From assembly GCF_029784135.1 (NCBI RefSeq), contig NC_073746.1, positions 299,839,614 through 299,903,613 on the forward strand: DNA of 64,000 nt, read 5' to 3'. This DNA comes from Toxorhynchites rutilus septentrionalis. Lineage: Eukaryota; Arthropoda; Insecta; Diptera; Culicidae. The notes under the pieces are model-generated. The model did not search any database. It saw nothing but the letters and a program-made list of their open reading frames with translations, and was not told the DNA's origin. This document shows positions 19,441 through 30,327 of the stretch, piece by piece. Both the position numbers and the translations under genes were made by a program. Position 1 is the stretch's first letter, and the number at the start of each line of letters is the position of its first letter.

Positions 19441-20795
19441 GTTAATAAATAAATTCAATAAGAAGACGAATCCAACCTTTTTCATGATGTTTCCTTTCGT
19501 ACTGTTGATTGAAATTAGATTCATTTAGAATCCGGAATCACTAAACAGTTGTACTTCGGGATTGATGAAAAGTACAAATCAAGCTTTAGTATCAAAATAC
19601 AGATAATTTATTATTCTTTCAGAAAAACAATATTAAAAAAATTATTCCTATGGACTTTGATAATATGTACATTATATCGAGGTAAAATGTACGTTGTATC
19701 GAAGTTTCTCTGTAGTGCGTGGTATACATATCGAGTCGAGATGATGGAGCTGGTCTGCCCACTGTCGCCAGCGTTCATTAATATCTTGTGGTATTCGTTG
19801 GTCCCTTCCTGTCCCTTTGGACCAGAGCTCCTGAATGAGCATTTTACCGTTGACAAGAAAAAATGCAATGAAGCCAAGAGGGTCGAACAGGCCCATGACT
19901 ATTTTGGCAACCTCACGTTTAGGGGGAACATGATCTTTGTGTAGGATCTGTTGTGGATCTTCCCTGTTCCCGCCCAACACCGACGCAGTTTTCTCACCAC
20001 GTTCCAGATCCAAACTTTTGGATTCCGCTTCAGCAATTTCGTCGATTCCTTGCAGGATACTAATTTTATTTGATAAAATTCGACGAAGAGTAAAACCTCC
20101 TTTAGAGTGCATCAGTTCAACCTCGTTCACCACGGCCATCGCCTTTTGAGTCGCCTCGAAACTGTCCAAATAATCGTTGACGTAATGTCTATCTATGATT
20201 GCTGCCGCGGCCCGTGGGTATTCTTTGGCGAGTTCTTTCGCGTTAAGGTTTTTGATGTACTGAACTGAGGCCGGCGAACAGGTTGATCCAAAGGCGCCGA
20301 CATCCATGACGTAGACTTGCGGGGGTCAGATGGCTTTTTCGGGATAGGAATCGTTGCGAATGACAGTCTAGATGTCGAAACTTAAACTGATGGAACATCT
20401 CCATCAAGTCTCCACCAATAGCTATCGGATATTGGCGGAATTGAGACAGGACTTTCGGGAGAGGTATCAATAGATCTGGTCCCTTAAGTAGTTTACAGTT
20501 GAGCGATACGTCAATCTAATCTTCTCAGACTTTTGGGGTTATAAACTACGCTCAGGGGAAGATACCAGAGGCAATTTGGTTCAACGAAGTCAACCCAATC
20601 AAGCTGGCCGTATGTATTCCCTTCCGCTCATATTCCGTATTCATCCGTTCTAAGGACTCCAGACGTCAGACGACCATCGGATAGCTGTCTCCTGTTATCG
20701 GTCTTCCATAGTGGCCCAGTTTCAAATGACGAGTTGTTTCTTCTAAAAGCTGTCTTGCGCGTTTTTCGTCTGATAACTCCAGCGGCTCACGAGGC

Positions 20796-21677
20796 CACTA
20801 TGGGGGATTTCCATACAAGCAGGCGGACAAAAATATTTTCATCATTTTATCGACACTATTGGCATTTTTTCTACTTGGTATGGTCGAGCCAAGTTGATTA
20901 AAATCATTTGTAAACATATTACGGTTCTTCAATTTCATCCACAGCTTCCATAAGTTCTTCAACTACATTGCAGCTATTGATATCGTTGCAGGCTGTTGCA
21001 TGTAAACTCTTCAGCACTTGTTAGTATACACCTTAAACTAGAAAATAACCAAGAACTCGACTCCGGAACTCCATGGAGCAAAAAGATACCGACCAACTAA
21101 CTTATCACTTTTTAACTGATGAACATATTTTTGATTTCGTATAATTTCTATAAAACCAAAAATTTTCAAAACGGTTCAAATATCTTCGTTGCAGGTCGTT
21201 GCATGTAAACTCTTCAGAACTTGTTAGTATGCACCTTAAACTAGAAAATAATCAAGGACCTGACCCGGGGGCTCCTGGGAGTAAAAAGATGCCGAACAAC
21301 AAAGTTAAAATTATGATTTTTTTTCTTATTTTCTTCTTCTTTTTCTTCTTTATTTTCTAGTTTTCCCCAATAAAACTAGTTAACTACTTGTTTTTCGGAA
21401 AGCCCAATCAATAACGTTTTCAAGAATATAATGAACTTTAAATTTATTCTGTTATTTGTGACTAAAAGAAGGTTTTTTGTAATTCGCTTTTATTGGAAAA
21501 AAAATTGCATTTTTCTTTAAACATGTTTATTTCTTAATATCTCAAGTATGGTACCTGCTAGAGTGCTGAAATTTTGAACTTTTCTTAGTTAAAGTGTCTT
21601 CTTTCTATAGCAAATATATAAAAACAGATTGGTGACAGTTACTTTTCCGATTTTTGTCCGCCTGAAATCCTATAGTG
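20796..21677. mobile_element. Transib-like non-autonomous DNA element, 882 bp, inserted in BEL pol
   Basis: The ends read CACTATGGGGGATTTC (20796) and, inverted, CACTATAGGATTTCAGG (21677). Both sides carry the same 5 bases, GAGGC (20791-20795 and 21678-21682). A 5-base GC-rich duplication together with termini starting CACWAT is the Transib signature, recalling the CACAGTG heptamer of V(D)J signals. The interior is AT-rich, has no transposase frame, and contains a direct repeat around GTTGCATGTAAACTCTTCAG (about 20997 and 21203). Confidence 0.7.
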
Positions 21678-21911
21678 GAGGCCCACCTACTCCGATCTCT
21701 TCCAAGGTAAAATAATCGCGAAGCAGTTCGTTCAGATCACTTTCCGAAACGGATACTGCCCCAATATGAAGGCCGAGGATCGCTGATTGGTTTGATGCGT
21801 TGGGAACACACCCGTAAATGCTCCATTCCAGTCTGCATTTCGCTCCGATTAGATCCCTTGATCCACCTTCGCGCAGCTTTAGTGGAACGCACACGCGCAA
21901 ATTGTCTAGAC

Positions 21912-21931
21912 CAGGGATTCTCAAAGTGGGG
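21912..21931 (+). repeat. Possible hAT-type terminal motif
   Basis: CAGGGATTCTCAAAGTGGGG resembles the CAGGGGTTCTCAAACT ends of many hAT elements, and a similar motif lies at 47315. The partner end was not found. It also marks the 5' limit of the BEL relic. Confidence 0.35.
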
Positions 21932-22079
21932 TCGATATTGGTTTCTCAGGGGTCGACATGAACGAAAATTGATTTTGGTGGCGAGGTCTACAAATTAACC
22001 CACATTAATTAACACAAGTGCTTGTTTGAAACTTTCAAGATACAGTATGAGTTGTGCTACGTGATCCAACTTGATTTCT

Positions 22080-22310
22080 AGTAGAATGTAATATTTATTT
22101 AGCCATTAAGCTGTAAAAGGGCCAAGTTAATCGTGAACAATTTTTCTCATGTTGTATATTACACAGTAGCCATTTTGGGCGTGAGAATATTCCTATCTTA
22201 TCGATACACATTTTTATCTATTACACAGTGGCCATTCAGGCGTAAGAGTATTCCTATTCTATCTATACACAACTCATGTCGCCTTTTTCGGCGTAAGAAT
22301 GTTCACAGTT
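22080..22310 (+). repeat. Dispersed repeat with TTACACAGTAGCCATTT motif, copy 2
   Basis: Modules TTACACAGTAGCCATTTTGGG, TTACACAGTGGCCATTCAGG and ATGTCGCCTTTTTCGGCGTA repeat at about 70-base intervals, each followed by GTAAGA or GTGAGA. They match the modules at 16436-16640. Confidence 0.55.
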
Positions 22311-23205
22311 GGACTATATACACAGCGGGACTGTCAATATGAGGCTTCCATCAGAGAAGAGAAGTGGAACATGAGAGAAAAAAGTGGCAACGATTTGTGG
22401 CAAGAAAATGTAAACAGTGAAAAAATTGACAGATGGTTTACGCTCTAAAAATTGAACATAATGTTAAGATGTCTCTAAAACGGTGGGAGACGTCATATAT
22501 AAGGTGGGAGGTTCGTATATAATGTTATTAATGTTAGCATCATCATGATAAACACGGCGAATGGGATAGAAATTACGAACTGTAAATTGAATAAAATATA
22601 TATATATATATATAAACGCCGAAAGTGCTGTGGACAAATATTATAATGCATTTTCATCGGTTTATGTATAATGTCGTTAATATTTGCATTATCAAAATAA
22701 ATCCATATGTATTGTAATCATAACTTGCTGTGCTATTCATAACAACATCTATGGTCTTATTCCACCAATGATGACAAATGTGTAATTTACGAATGAAGCT
22801 TCGCCATAGAAACTGGACATTGAATAAAAAATTAAAATGTGGTAAGATCATCAGTTGAAGTATTCTCGTCGAAATAAATTGAATGATACAATAATGATAC
22901 GACTAGGTAATGTATGTACGCTTAAAAAACAACATAAAAATAGATTTCTGAATAAATTACATTTTTTTCAAACCCCGTAAAAAGCCATTTTAATTTTTTT
23001 AAATACCCTCTGTTGGTATTGTATCTAGAATTCACAAGGTATTGAAACGTTAACATCAATTAGTTTCTAATAATCAGCTTTTTAGCCGGGGAAAATAACA
23101 CCAAACTATATTTTTTTAGTGTTATATATATTCCATTCTCAGATTTTCGTGTAAATTGGTAGTTTTGTTCCCTATCGCAATATATATATATATTATTCCA
23201 TTTTA
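22311..23205. other. AT-rich DNA, no gene
   Basis: No coding frame is supported. It contains a (TA)n microsatellite at 22596-22614 and partly repeated ATAATGTTAATGTTAGCAT-like words. Confidence 0.4.
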
Positions 23206-23864
23206 GGGTGGTTCGAAAAATCTAGTTTTTCCCCTTTTTTCAAAAATTCATATCTTTGAACTACTAAACCGATTCAGATGATCGACATATTAAATTGGCC
23301 AGTTAGCTAGTCTTTTTCAAATAAATACTACACTTGCTAGAAAAAAATAATGTGGTTTTTTTAATTATTGTTCATATTTCTTTTTTTATAATTCTCATTG
23401 TCCAAGGGAGCTATATTTTTTTATATTTGTTTTGCAAGAAAGCTGTGAATTTTTTAGATAACATCCAAAAATGTATTATTCTTCGTTTCTAAATAATTAT
23501 TTTTCAAATTTAACCGAAAAATCATTTTTCTCCTTTTTCCAAAAATAACGTTTTTAAAAAATTCATTACTTTTGATTTAAAGAACCGATTCAGATAATCG
23601 ACATAGTTAATTGAAGTCAAAAGTTATATATACACCTCTGATTTTTTAATGTGTTCCGAAACCATATAAACTATAAAAAAACGGTTACAATTGTTAATCA
23701 TGAAAACAAAATTAATTTTTTTCGCAATGGAAAAATATTGCCAAAAAATTCTAGCTCATTGGCTTTTATTTGATACATCGATCATCTCGGTTAAAATTAT
23801 AATTCAAAAAAGAAAAAAAGAACACATCTCATTTTAGAAAATTATTAAGCGCCGTTGGTCCCGA

Positions 23865-25131
23865 CCCAGCAAACATTAAATCGTACAATTTTGCACGTGC
23901 TAGGTCTTACAAGAAATCAGAATAAATAAATAATCGCATATGATATCAATCAAAGTATGTATCGTGTATATTTGGAATCGCATAAAATGTAAAAATTCGA
24001 TTTTATATATCATTATCAAATTAAGTCGTAATTCGGTATAATAAACATCAGTTTTATGATGTACATTGTCATAAAAAATATTCAATCCACATCATATGCG
24101 TATATTACGCTGATGCAGTTTGTATGTCGTATAAGCGTATAATTTAAATCGATTCAGTACTGCAGTAAATCGTGTTGTATGCTGAAGAAAATCATGAAAC
24201 AGTAAATCATATTAGATCGTAATAAAGAACATATGACATCATATTGAAATGTCAATGAAATGCTTTAACATTGACAAGTTTAATTTCATAACAGCAATGT
24301 CTGAACACATACGGAAGAATGAAATAATTAAATTTAAAAAAAGTGGCTCTTATAGTCGATTACTCACAAAACATCGCAACCACTGGAGAGAAGCTAAACG
24401 GATCGAAACAAATATGAGCGAAACTCATAACCAATTAACAGATGAAAATGGAATGTTGAATGAATCACCAAAACAAAACAATTTGGATTTTGATTTGATT
24501 GCAGAAATAGAGCAATTCAATGACTTCATTGATGATGGTAATTTATTTTTAATTTTTAATGATTCCATAAAACGTGTTCAATTACAGGAAACCATAGATT
24601 TTTTATGGATTTACAAAAATGGACTTCTGAATATCAGCACTCGAAATTGCTGATGTTCGATGAAACATGCTTCTAATGAAACATGCAACAATCTGTGCCA
24701 TTTTAAACATTTATATTCCACTCCCAACACAAGTAAATTTAATAATTATTATTTCTACAAATACAAATACTCATATATAAAAATAGCGATTCGTGAGGCT
24801 ATAATAAACATTTTACGAAAATATTTTGCGCCATTTGTTTTTTTTTCCATATCTGTAATAAATCGTATATGAGTATGGCAAAAGTCGTATTAGGTGCGTT
24901 GACAATTCATGAATATATTCATATTAGATCGCAATTTAATATCAACATAATCGCTATTATAGACGGTCAAAGTTGCATATTCATCCAAACTAATTCGGTA
25001 AGCATTTGTCATGTATGTATATGGCCTCCACTTTTGCATGCATATGCCAATTAGGCGCATTATATGCCAACCAAAGTTTAGGGCATATGATGTTATATAT
25101 ACGCTTGTTATGCGATTTAATGTTTGCTGGG
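23865..25131 (+). mobile_element. TIR element of 1.27 kb carrying a small spliced ORF
   Basis: CCCAGCAAACATTAAATCG at the left end is repeated in inverse at the right. GA on both sides (23863-23864 and 25132-25133) may be a short duplication. The flanks resemble the uninterrupted copy near 58285, which supports a real insertion. The interior is AT-rich, with many short CATAT/GTAT words and one ORF at 24297-24676. Confidence 0.5.
24297..24676 (+). CDS. Unknown small protein inside a TIR element, predicted two exons
   Basis: An ATG at 24297 (another in frame at 24249) opens a frame through 24537. There a GTAATT donor and a TTACAG acceptor (24582-24587) remove 50 bases and keep the frame open to TAA at 24674-24676, giving about 109 residues. 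Unspliced, the frame ends at 24651-24653. The protein has a basic start (EHIRKNEIIKFKKSGSY), an acidic middle (DFDLIAEIEQFNDFIDD) and a hydrophobic, aromatic end. I do not recognise the family. The basic-acidic layout recalls short ORFs carried by other insect TIR elements. It may be a captured or internally deleted transposon gene. Confidence 0.35.
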
Positions 25132-25338
25132 GAGACCATGTGAACTATGAAAAATACTATGAAAGATACAAATAATAATTACGAAAACAAAATTCAAATT
25201 TCTTGCAAGTTTGACATTTTCCCAAAAAAGACTAGCTAATTTACTTCAATTTTATGTGTCGATCATCTTAATCGGCTTAGTGGTTCAAAAGTTATGAGTT
25301 TTTGATAAAAGTCATTTTTGGGATAAATCGAATCACCC

Positions 25339-25825
25339 AAAAAATAAAATACAGGTTCAATGTTTTACCATATCGAAAACACGCTACCAATTTCCACGAA
25401 AATCTGAAAACCACTGTATCAGTTTGGCATGGAATGACAGAAATAATACTGCAATAGTTCACAAATTTCAAAGTAAGCGTTTTTCTTGTTGTTTTTCATG
25501 TCTTTTAGTGCGGCCATAATAATAATTAGGATTACTGCATTTGGATTGATGCTAGAAAATATAGGTATCATCATCAACTTCCTTTAATAGTGGATGTGTT
25601 GTAATTCACTTTATATTTATATATATATTTCTATATATTTTTAAACGAAAACATTTGTCAAACAAACTGCAAAACTTAAAAATTTTATACTGTGCCTTCA
25701 TTTCTTGAGTTTAACATTCAAAGACTAGCAAAGACCAACTAGCGAACCACCAATTGAAAAACACTCCAACTAAAAAAACGCCTATAAGCGAATGTGTACT
25801 GTAAAAATAGAAAAAATACACAATC
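25339..25825. other. AT-rich DNA, no gene
   Basis: No supported coding frame or RNA gene. It contains short TATATAT runs near 25617-25640. Confidence 0.4.
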
Positions 25826-25840
25826 AAAGACTCTTTTTGT

Positions 25841-25997
25841 GATGGAGGCGATCTGGCGTAGTGGTAACATCCATACCTCTCACGCAGAGATCACGAGTTC
25901 AATTCTCACTCCCGACATTCTTCCAAAAATGGAAGTAAAAGTGACGAACCAGCCGAAATGTGTTGAAAGTCACTATAATAGAGAAAAAAAAAAAAAA
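25841..25997 (+). mobile_element. tRNA-derived SINE, family A (Feilai-like), with perfect target duplication
   Basis: The head contains box A TGGCGTAGTGGTAAC and box B GAGTTCAATTCTCACTC at tRNA-like spacing, followed by a short body and an A-tail (about 25984-25997). The 15 bases AAAGACTCTTTTTGT occur on both sides (25826-25840 and 25998-26012), a target-primed insertion footprint with no mismatch, so the insertion is probably recent. It is not a functional tRNA gene. The similarity to the Aedes SINE Feilai is from memory. Confidence 0.8.
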
Positions 25998-26012
25998 AAA
26001 GACTCTTTTTGT

Positions 26013-29000
26013 CGTTTATGAGTTTGGTTTTTTTAAGTTACTACTAGACATGTTTGCGGATTAATAGAAAGACACGATATGTTGATCCTTGAAATAAGTT
26101 TGAAAGTTGAGAATTGAAAAAAAATATATAATTCATGTGAATGGAGACGACTTTTGTGTACAGCACATACCACTGGGGCCTTTTGCTGATTAAATAAGTA
26201 AGATTTCTTCCGAAACGTCATAACTTTTTAACCATTGAGTCGATTTCAAAAATCGACATATAAAATGAAATCTTATTCTTCTATTCAGTCAACTTCAGTC
26301 GGTCTTTCAAACAAACTCAGAAATTAAATACTACAGAAAAACTTTAATTATAAAGCTTAGAAAATTGGCCACTTAATTTTCCACAATTCGTTCTTTGACA
26401 CGTCACGTGAATTGTCAAAATGATAGGTCAAAGCACGAAAAGCAGGAAAAATTAACAAATAATGAGGGGTAAATAATAATGCAAAGATAATCATAGATTT
26501 TTAATAACCATCTCAGAAAAATATTGAAAAAAAACATTCCTTTTTTAATTTCTCTTTCAAATTTCGATAAAATTGCACTGAATAGTTAAAGAACGGCAAT
26601 ATTAATATTTGAATAAACTTATTTAATTATACACATGTTTATATAAACCTTCCCATCTTAGCATTCTTCATTAAAGACCTTGCGTCAAGACAGCTAGAAA
26701 TCCATACACACTCAAATCAAGTGTGCCTGAAAAAATTATATTCTTCACGTAAACAAACGATGAAAATGTGGACACTTTTTAGTTAGTGAATTGTATGGAA
26801 TTCCACTGCTGTGCTTCCATTGTTGTGTTATAAATAGCACCAATTACCGATGCAGCAGACGGTAATGTGGGCGGTAAGGGACTGGGATTGTTGTTGGGCG
26901 TAGTAGCTAGAATAAAACACAAAGTCGATCAATTGAGGGTCCTGAGTTATGAGCTCATGGTTGTTCCCTTAGTAGCGGACACGCAACCAATTAGGCTACG
27001 AAAATCCCCGAAGGTATAATTGTTGTACTTTTCAAAAACTCAACAAATAGATGAGCACGCATAAGTTTGGAACAGATGAAAACATTGGCAAGGACTGACA
27101 GTTCCGTTTTCCGTTTTCTTTGAGAATGTCGTGTTTCGGATTTGATCGCCAACTCTTTTTAGCAACACGATGATTTTCTGTGTATGCTTAAAGCTAAATT
27201 TATTTATTATTTATTATTTTACTTCGTATTTAAATTCATTTCTCACAAATTTGATGGGTTATGGTTGCAGAAGCGGTAATGGGCCTAAATATTTCCGGAA
27301 TCGTAAGTTTACTGAACGGCTTTAAAAACTTTTGAATGAAATTGAATTACTACACGGTTTGTTTTGATGAGAGCTAGATCCAATATGGAGATTAAGAAAA
27401 AAAATTATGTATAGTTTTTAGCAGGCGGTTGCTGGCAAACGTGTTCCCTTTGACTGAGCGAAATAGGACTGTCGATGGTACCGATATCAACAGTGATATT
27501 GTGTAGAGCGGTCCCGTCGTGACAACATAGAAACTGTAAATCATATTTTGTTCATACTTATTTATTTCAAATTCCTTGTTTCATTCCTTAGTTTCACTTA
27601 TAGCGAACTTCAAAGCTTTTCTACCTTTAATCCTTATGTTCCAATTTAATCTTTCTCCATTCACGATTTAATCCCAATTCCCCTCGTTCGGAACTGTCCT
27701 AACACAGCTCCCCTTATCACCCCCCAGCCACTCAAGGGGGCCAAGAGCGAACAAAATTGGATCAATGTTTCACTTTTTTTTGTACCTCGTCCATAAATAA
27801 CCACACCTCTTCGTTGTTGGCACAAGCGCGAGAAAGCAAAACCGAAAGGAACGATATCCCGCGCTGCAACAAAAAAGATCAGCAAACGAGCTGCCCATGA
27901 ATCAATTTAATGACCGGTCCCGGTCATCGGTTCTGTAAAAGAACACAACCAACTTAAAAAAAAAAATGAGGGATATATGCGATATGCGAAAGCGAAACAA
28001 TCATCGAGAAAACAGGGGTCATCAAATTACATTTATGCGGTAAATTTGATCTGATGGATTGCGTTTGGCTGACTGCTTCCGCTTGAAAACGACTCCTTTG
28101 GGTGTCGTGAAAGTCACTTTCTAGCTCTAACTCTTCGTCCGTCTCAAAAAAAAAAATGCGAAAATTTGCTCTCCTTAATTTGTTTGTTGCAAAGTTTGGT
28201 GTCACGGCATGTGACACATCTACACAATCCTTCTCATATGTTCGAATGTCACGCGAGCAATCCGAGTCATCGCCGTGAAAAACTCCACTTCTAATGGCTC
28301 GTAATGATGGCCATAAAGGAAAGGTGAAATTGTGCGGCCGTTATTCGCCTACTAAGGCGACAGCAATCAACGTGTGTTTGTCGTTTGGAAAAAGGGTGAA
28401 AATGAGTTTCGCAGAAGGCGTGAGGGCGCGACTGTTTGGGTCGCACCTGGGTCGACTCCCACGCGCATTCGGTTCGCAATAAAACCGACCCTGGAGACCG
28501 GGTGACAATTCGGCCGCCCGGGAGTAGCTGGTGTCACGTTATCGCGATGATGATGGGGCTGTTTATTATTGAGTTTACTACCGGTTCGGTGTCATTGGTG
28601 GTAGTGGGCGCGGGGATGGAGATGAGCAATATCGGAGTGACAGTAGGCAAGCGATTGATTTATTGACAAACAGTTGAGCAAGTGGTCGATTTCCCTGCAA
28701 TTGAAAGGTAATCTATGGATGCCGGGAAACAGAGCAGTGACGATGTAGAAGGACAACAAGCAAACAACACTTGACGATGATTATCGGGTACATTGTGTGT
28801 CACATACTGAAAATTACTTTCGTGTCAGTAACAAATTGTGCCGGAATGATTCATCAAAATGTGTCAAATAGAAAAGCTGAACTATTGGCGTTATCTAAAT
28901 TGAGTTGGTCGTCAGCTGGTTGTTGCCAAAGTGCGGATTGACGTTGCAGAACTGCTGTTGTTTTGGGTGTTTTCCTTTGTGCATTTGGCAGTGACTTTCC

Positions 29001-29717
29001 GGGATGAAATGAGGGTAACATTGATTGATATTGAAGCGTTTTGTGCACGATGACTGTTGTAATCGTATTCTTGTGCGAATTTAGGTTGATATGGATATAA
29101 ATAACACCAACCGACATGGTAATGATGTGGCTTAACTATTGAAAATGTTAAAAAAAAAATATATCACATTGTATTTGATCCTGGGAAACTAATCAAAACC
29201 ATACATTATTATGCGATGCATTATGTGTTCCTTGTCTGGCACCATAAGCTATAATAATAACCTGGCCTATATCGCCTGTTGTTCCTCGCAGTAATAGCCC
29301 ACCTTGTATGCATATACTTGATGCACACACACGCACGTTACCCACATCCAGTCGTACAGTAACAAGCTTCGCCCCATTTGACATACCAACGGGAACGAAA
29401 GAGCGATTCGGCTTCGCAGAGCGCGTTGGGTGATTCCTCCGTAATAGATGTCACACATTCCTTACTACGTTTTTGTAAGTATTAGCAAATTTCATTTACA
29501 AATCTAGGTGAATATGTCCAGTTTCATTCATACATGTACCTACTATTCCAAAAATAATTGGAACAAATTATTAAAAAGCTACGCATAAATCTGTCCCAAT
29601 TTGTATGATATGTGCAAGTGTCAATTTTACCCCCACCAGGTGATCATTCTATCCCCATACTTAAGAAAAGTTTTACAATTTTTGTTTTCGTATGATAAAA
29701 ATAAACTATTTTAATTT
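26013..29717. other. Mixed spacer, no gene recognised
   Basis: Both strands were read for motifs and none was convincing. About 26216-26290 repeats the ACTTTTTAACCATTGAG..TCGACATA pattern of the long-TIR family. About 27660-28700 is GC-richer and less repetitive and could hold regulatory DNA. Short frames at 28294-28666 and 29193-29458 lack family motifs. Confidence 0.4.
26930..27014 (-). repeat. Possible tRNA-derived fragment
   Basis: The minus strand reads TAGCCTAATTGGTTGCGTG, a good polymerase III box A, about 20 bases into a block followed by GTCCGCTACTAAGGGAAC. A clear box B is missing, so this is more likely a SINE head fragment than a tRNA gene. Confidence 0.35.
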
Positions 29718-29850
29718 TTCTTGAGCTTGAGCTTGAGCTTGGGTAGACTGTACAATTCGTAGTTGCTCTCCGTGATTGACCTGAACCAACCAAATTACAC
29801 AAAGAACACACAGAATGACGCTTGGGACTAGCAAATCATTCTTGTTGCGC
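29718..29850 (+). repeat. Dispersed repeat family C, 5' part, copy 1
   Basis: (GAGCTT)n followed by GGGTAGACTGTACAATTCGT and GTTGCTCTCCGTGATTGACC recurs at 32442-32560 with few changes. Copy 1 is interrupted after AAATCATTCTTGTTG, and its continuation appears at 31765-31985. Confidence 0.65.
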
Positions 29851-30327
29851 CCTTTTAACAAAACAGTCTTCTTGATCCTAAAGGATCGCCATCAATCGGT
29901 CATCAGCGTAGGTCAACTCGAACAAATACGCACGCAATGACGCTACGGAAGAGGTATAGCACTTGCGTACTTGTGATAGCTCTTAACGAACAGGTGTAAA
30001 AAATTCAGTTATATTCAAGCGCAATAGGCAGAAGTTTTCTGAATTAAACTCTTAAGTGGCTTTAGTGAGGTGTTTAGTTTATCCAACTGCAAGTGAAATT
30101 ATTAATAACACATACTTATTTTGATAGCCACTTATTGCGAAAAGTGACGAACAATCGATCATATAACATAGATTATATTCTTAAGAATTGATTTCCTAAT
30201 CAGGTATGATTAACAATTGATGAATAATTATTTTAGTTTCTCATAAAAATAAAATCCGCAGTGCGAACTAGGTCACAGCTAAGAAAGCAGTTACCGTCCG
30301 GCAGTAAATTTCGGACTGCATTGAATA
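29851..30327. other. Spacer between repeat and DD37E element
   Basis: No coding frame or RNA gene was recognised. Confidence 0.4.

Larger units (their letters stand above)
17249..19712. mobile_element. TIR element (Tc1/mariner-type ends) inserted in BEL pol, 2.46 kb
   Basis: The left end CAGGGTAACTTCGATATAAC and the inverse of the right end, CAGAGAAACTTCGATACAAC, match at 17 of 20 bases, and TA flanks both sides (17247-17248 and 19713-19714). It has no transposase. Inside are a SINE copy, a tandem duplication and a minus-strand RT relic, so it grew by later insertions. Each end also contains a second, inverted copy of the GTACGTTGTATCGAA word. Confidence 0.6.
16950..21915 (-). pseudogene. 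BEL/Pao retrotransposon pol relic, minus strand, split by two DNA elements
   Basis: Three blocks on the minus strand read in order. 21915-21683 resembles the protease-to-RT linker (LIGAKCRLEWSIYGCVP). 20795-19715 holds RT palm remnants (GDLMEMFHQFK near 20400, MDVGAFGSTCSP near 20300) and the region before RNase H. 17246 to about 17100 holds the RNase H start (LFVDASETAYACVVY). Between them sit DNA elements at 20796-21677 and 17249-19712. Frameshifts and stops within the blocks show the pol was inactive; LTRs are not seen. BEL elements replicate through an RNA intermediate. Confidence 0.75.
23206..25338. mobile_element. Long-TIR element with a nested second element
   Basis: The left end GGGTGGTTCGAAAAATC and the inverse of the right end, GGGTGATTCGATTTATCC, begin long inverted repeats of about 120 bases. 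Both continue into ACTACTAAACCGATTCAGATG / ACCACTAAGCCGATTAAGATG and GATCGACA. Part of the same repeat appears at about 23580, 26220 and 58050-58350. Another element (23865-25131) has inserted into it. No transposase frame is present. Confidence 0.5.

Noticed and set aside
25841..25915. A genuine tRNA gene
   Set aside because: Box A and B are present, but the molecule is followed by a SINE body, an A-tail and target duplications, and the stems do not pair well.
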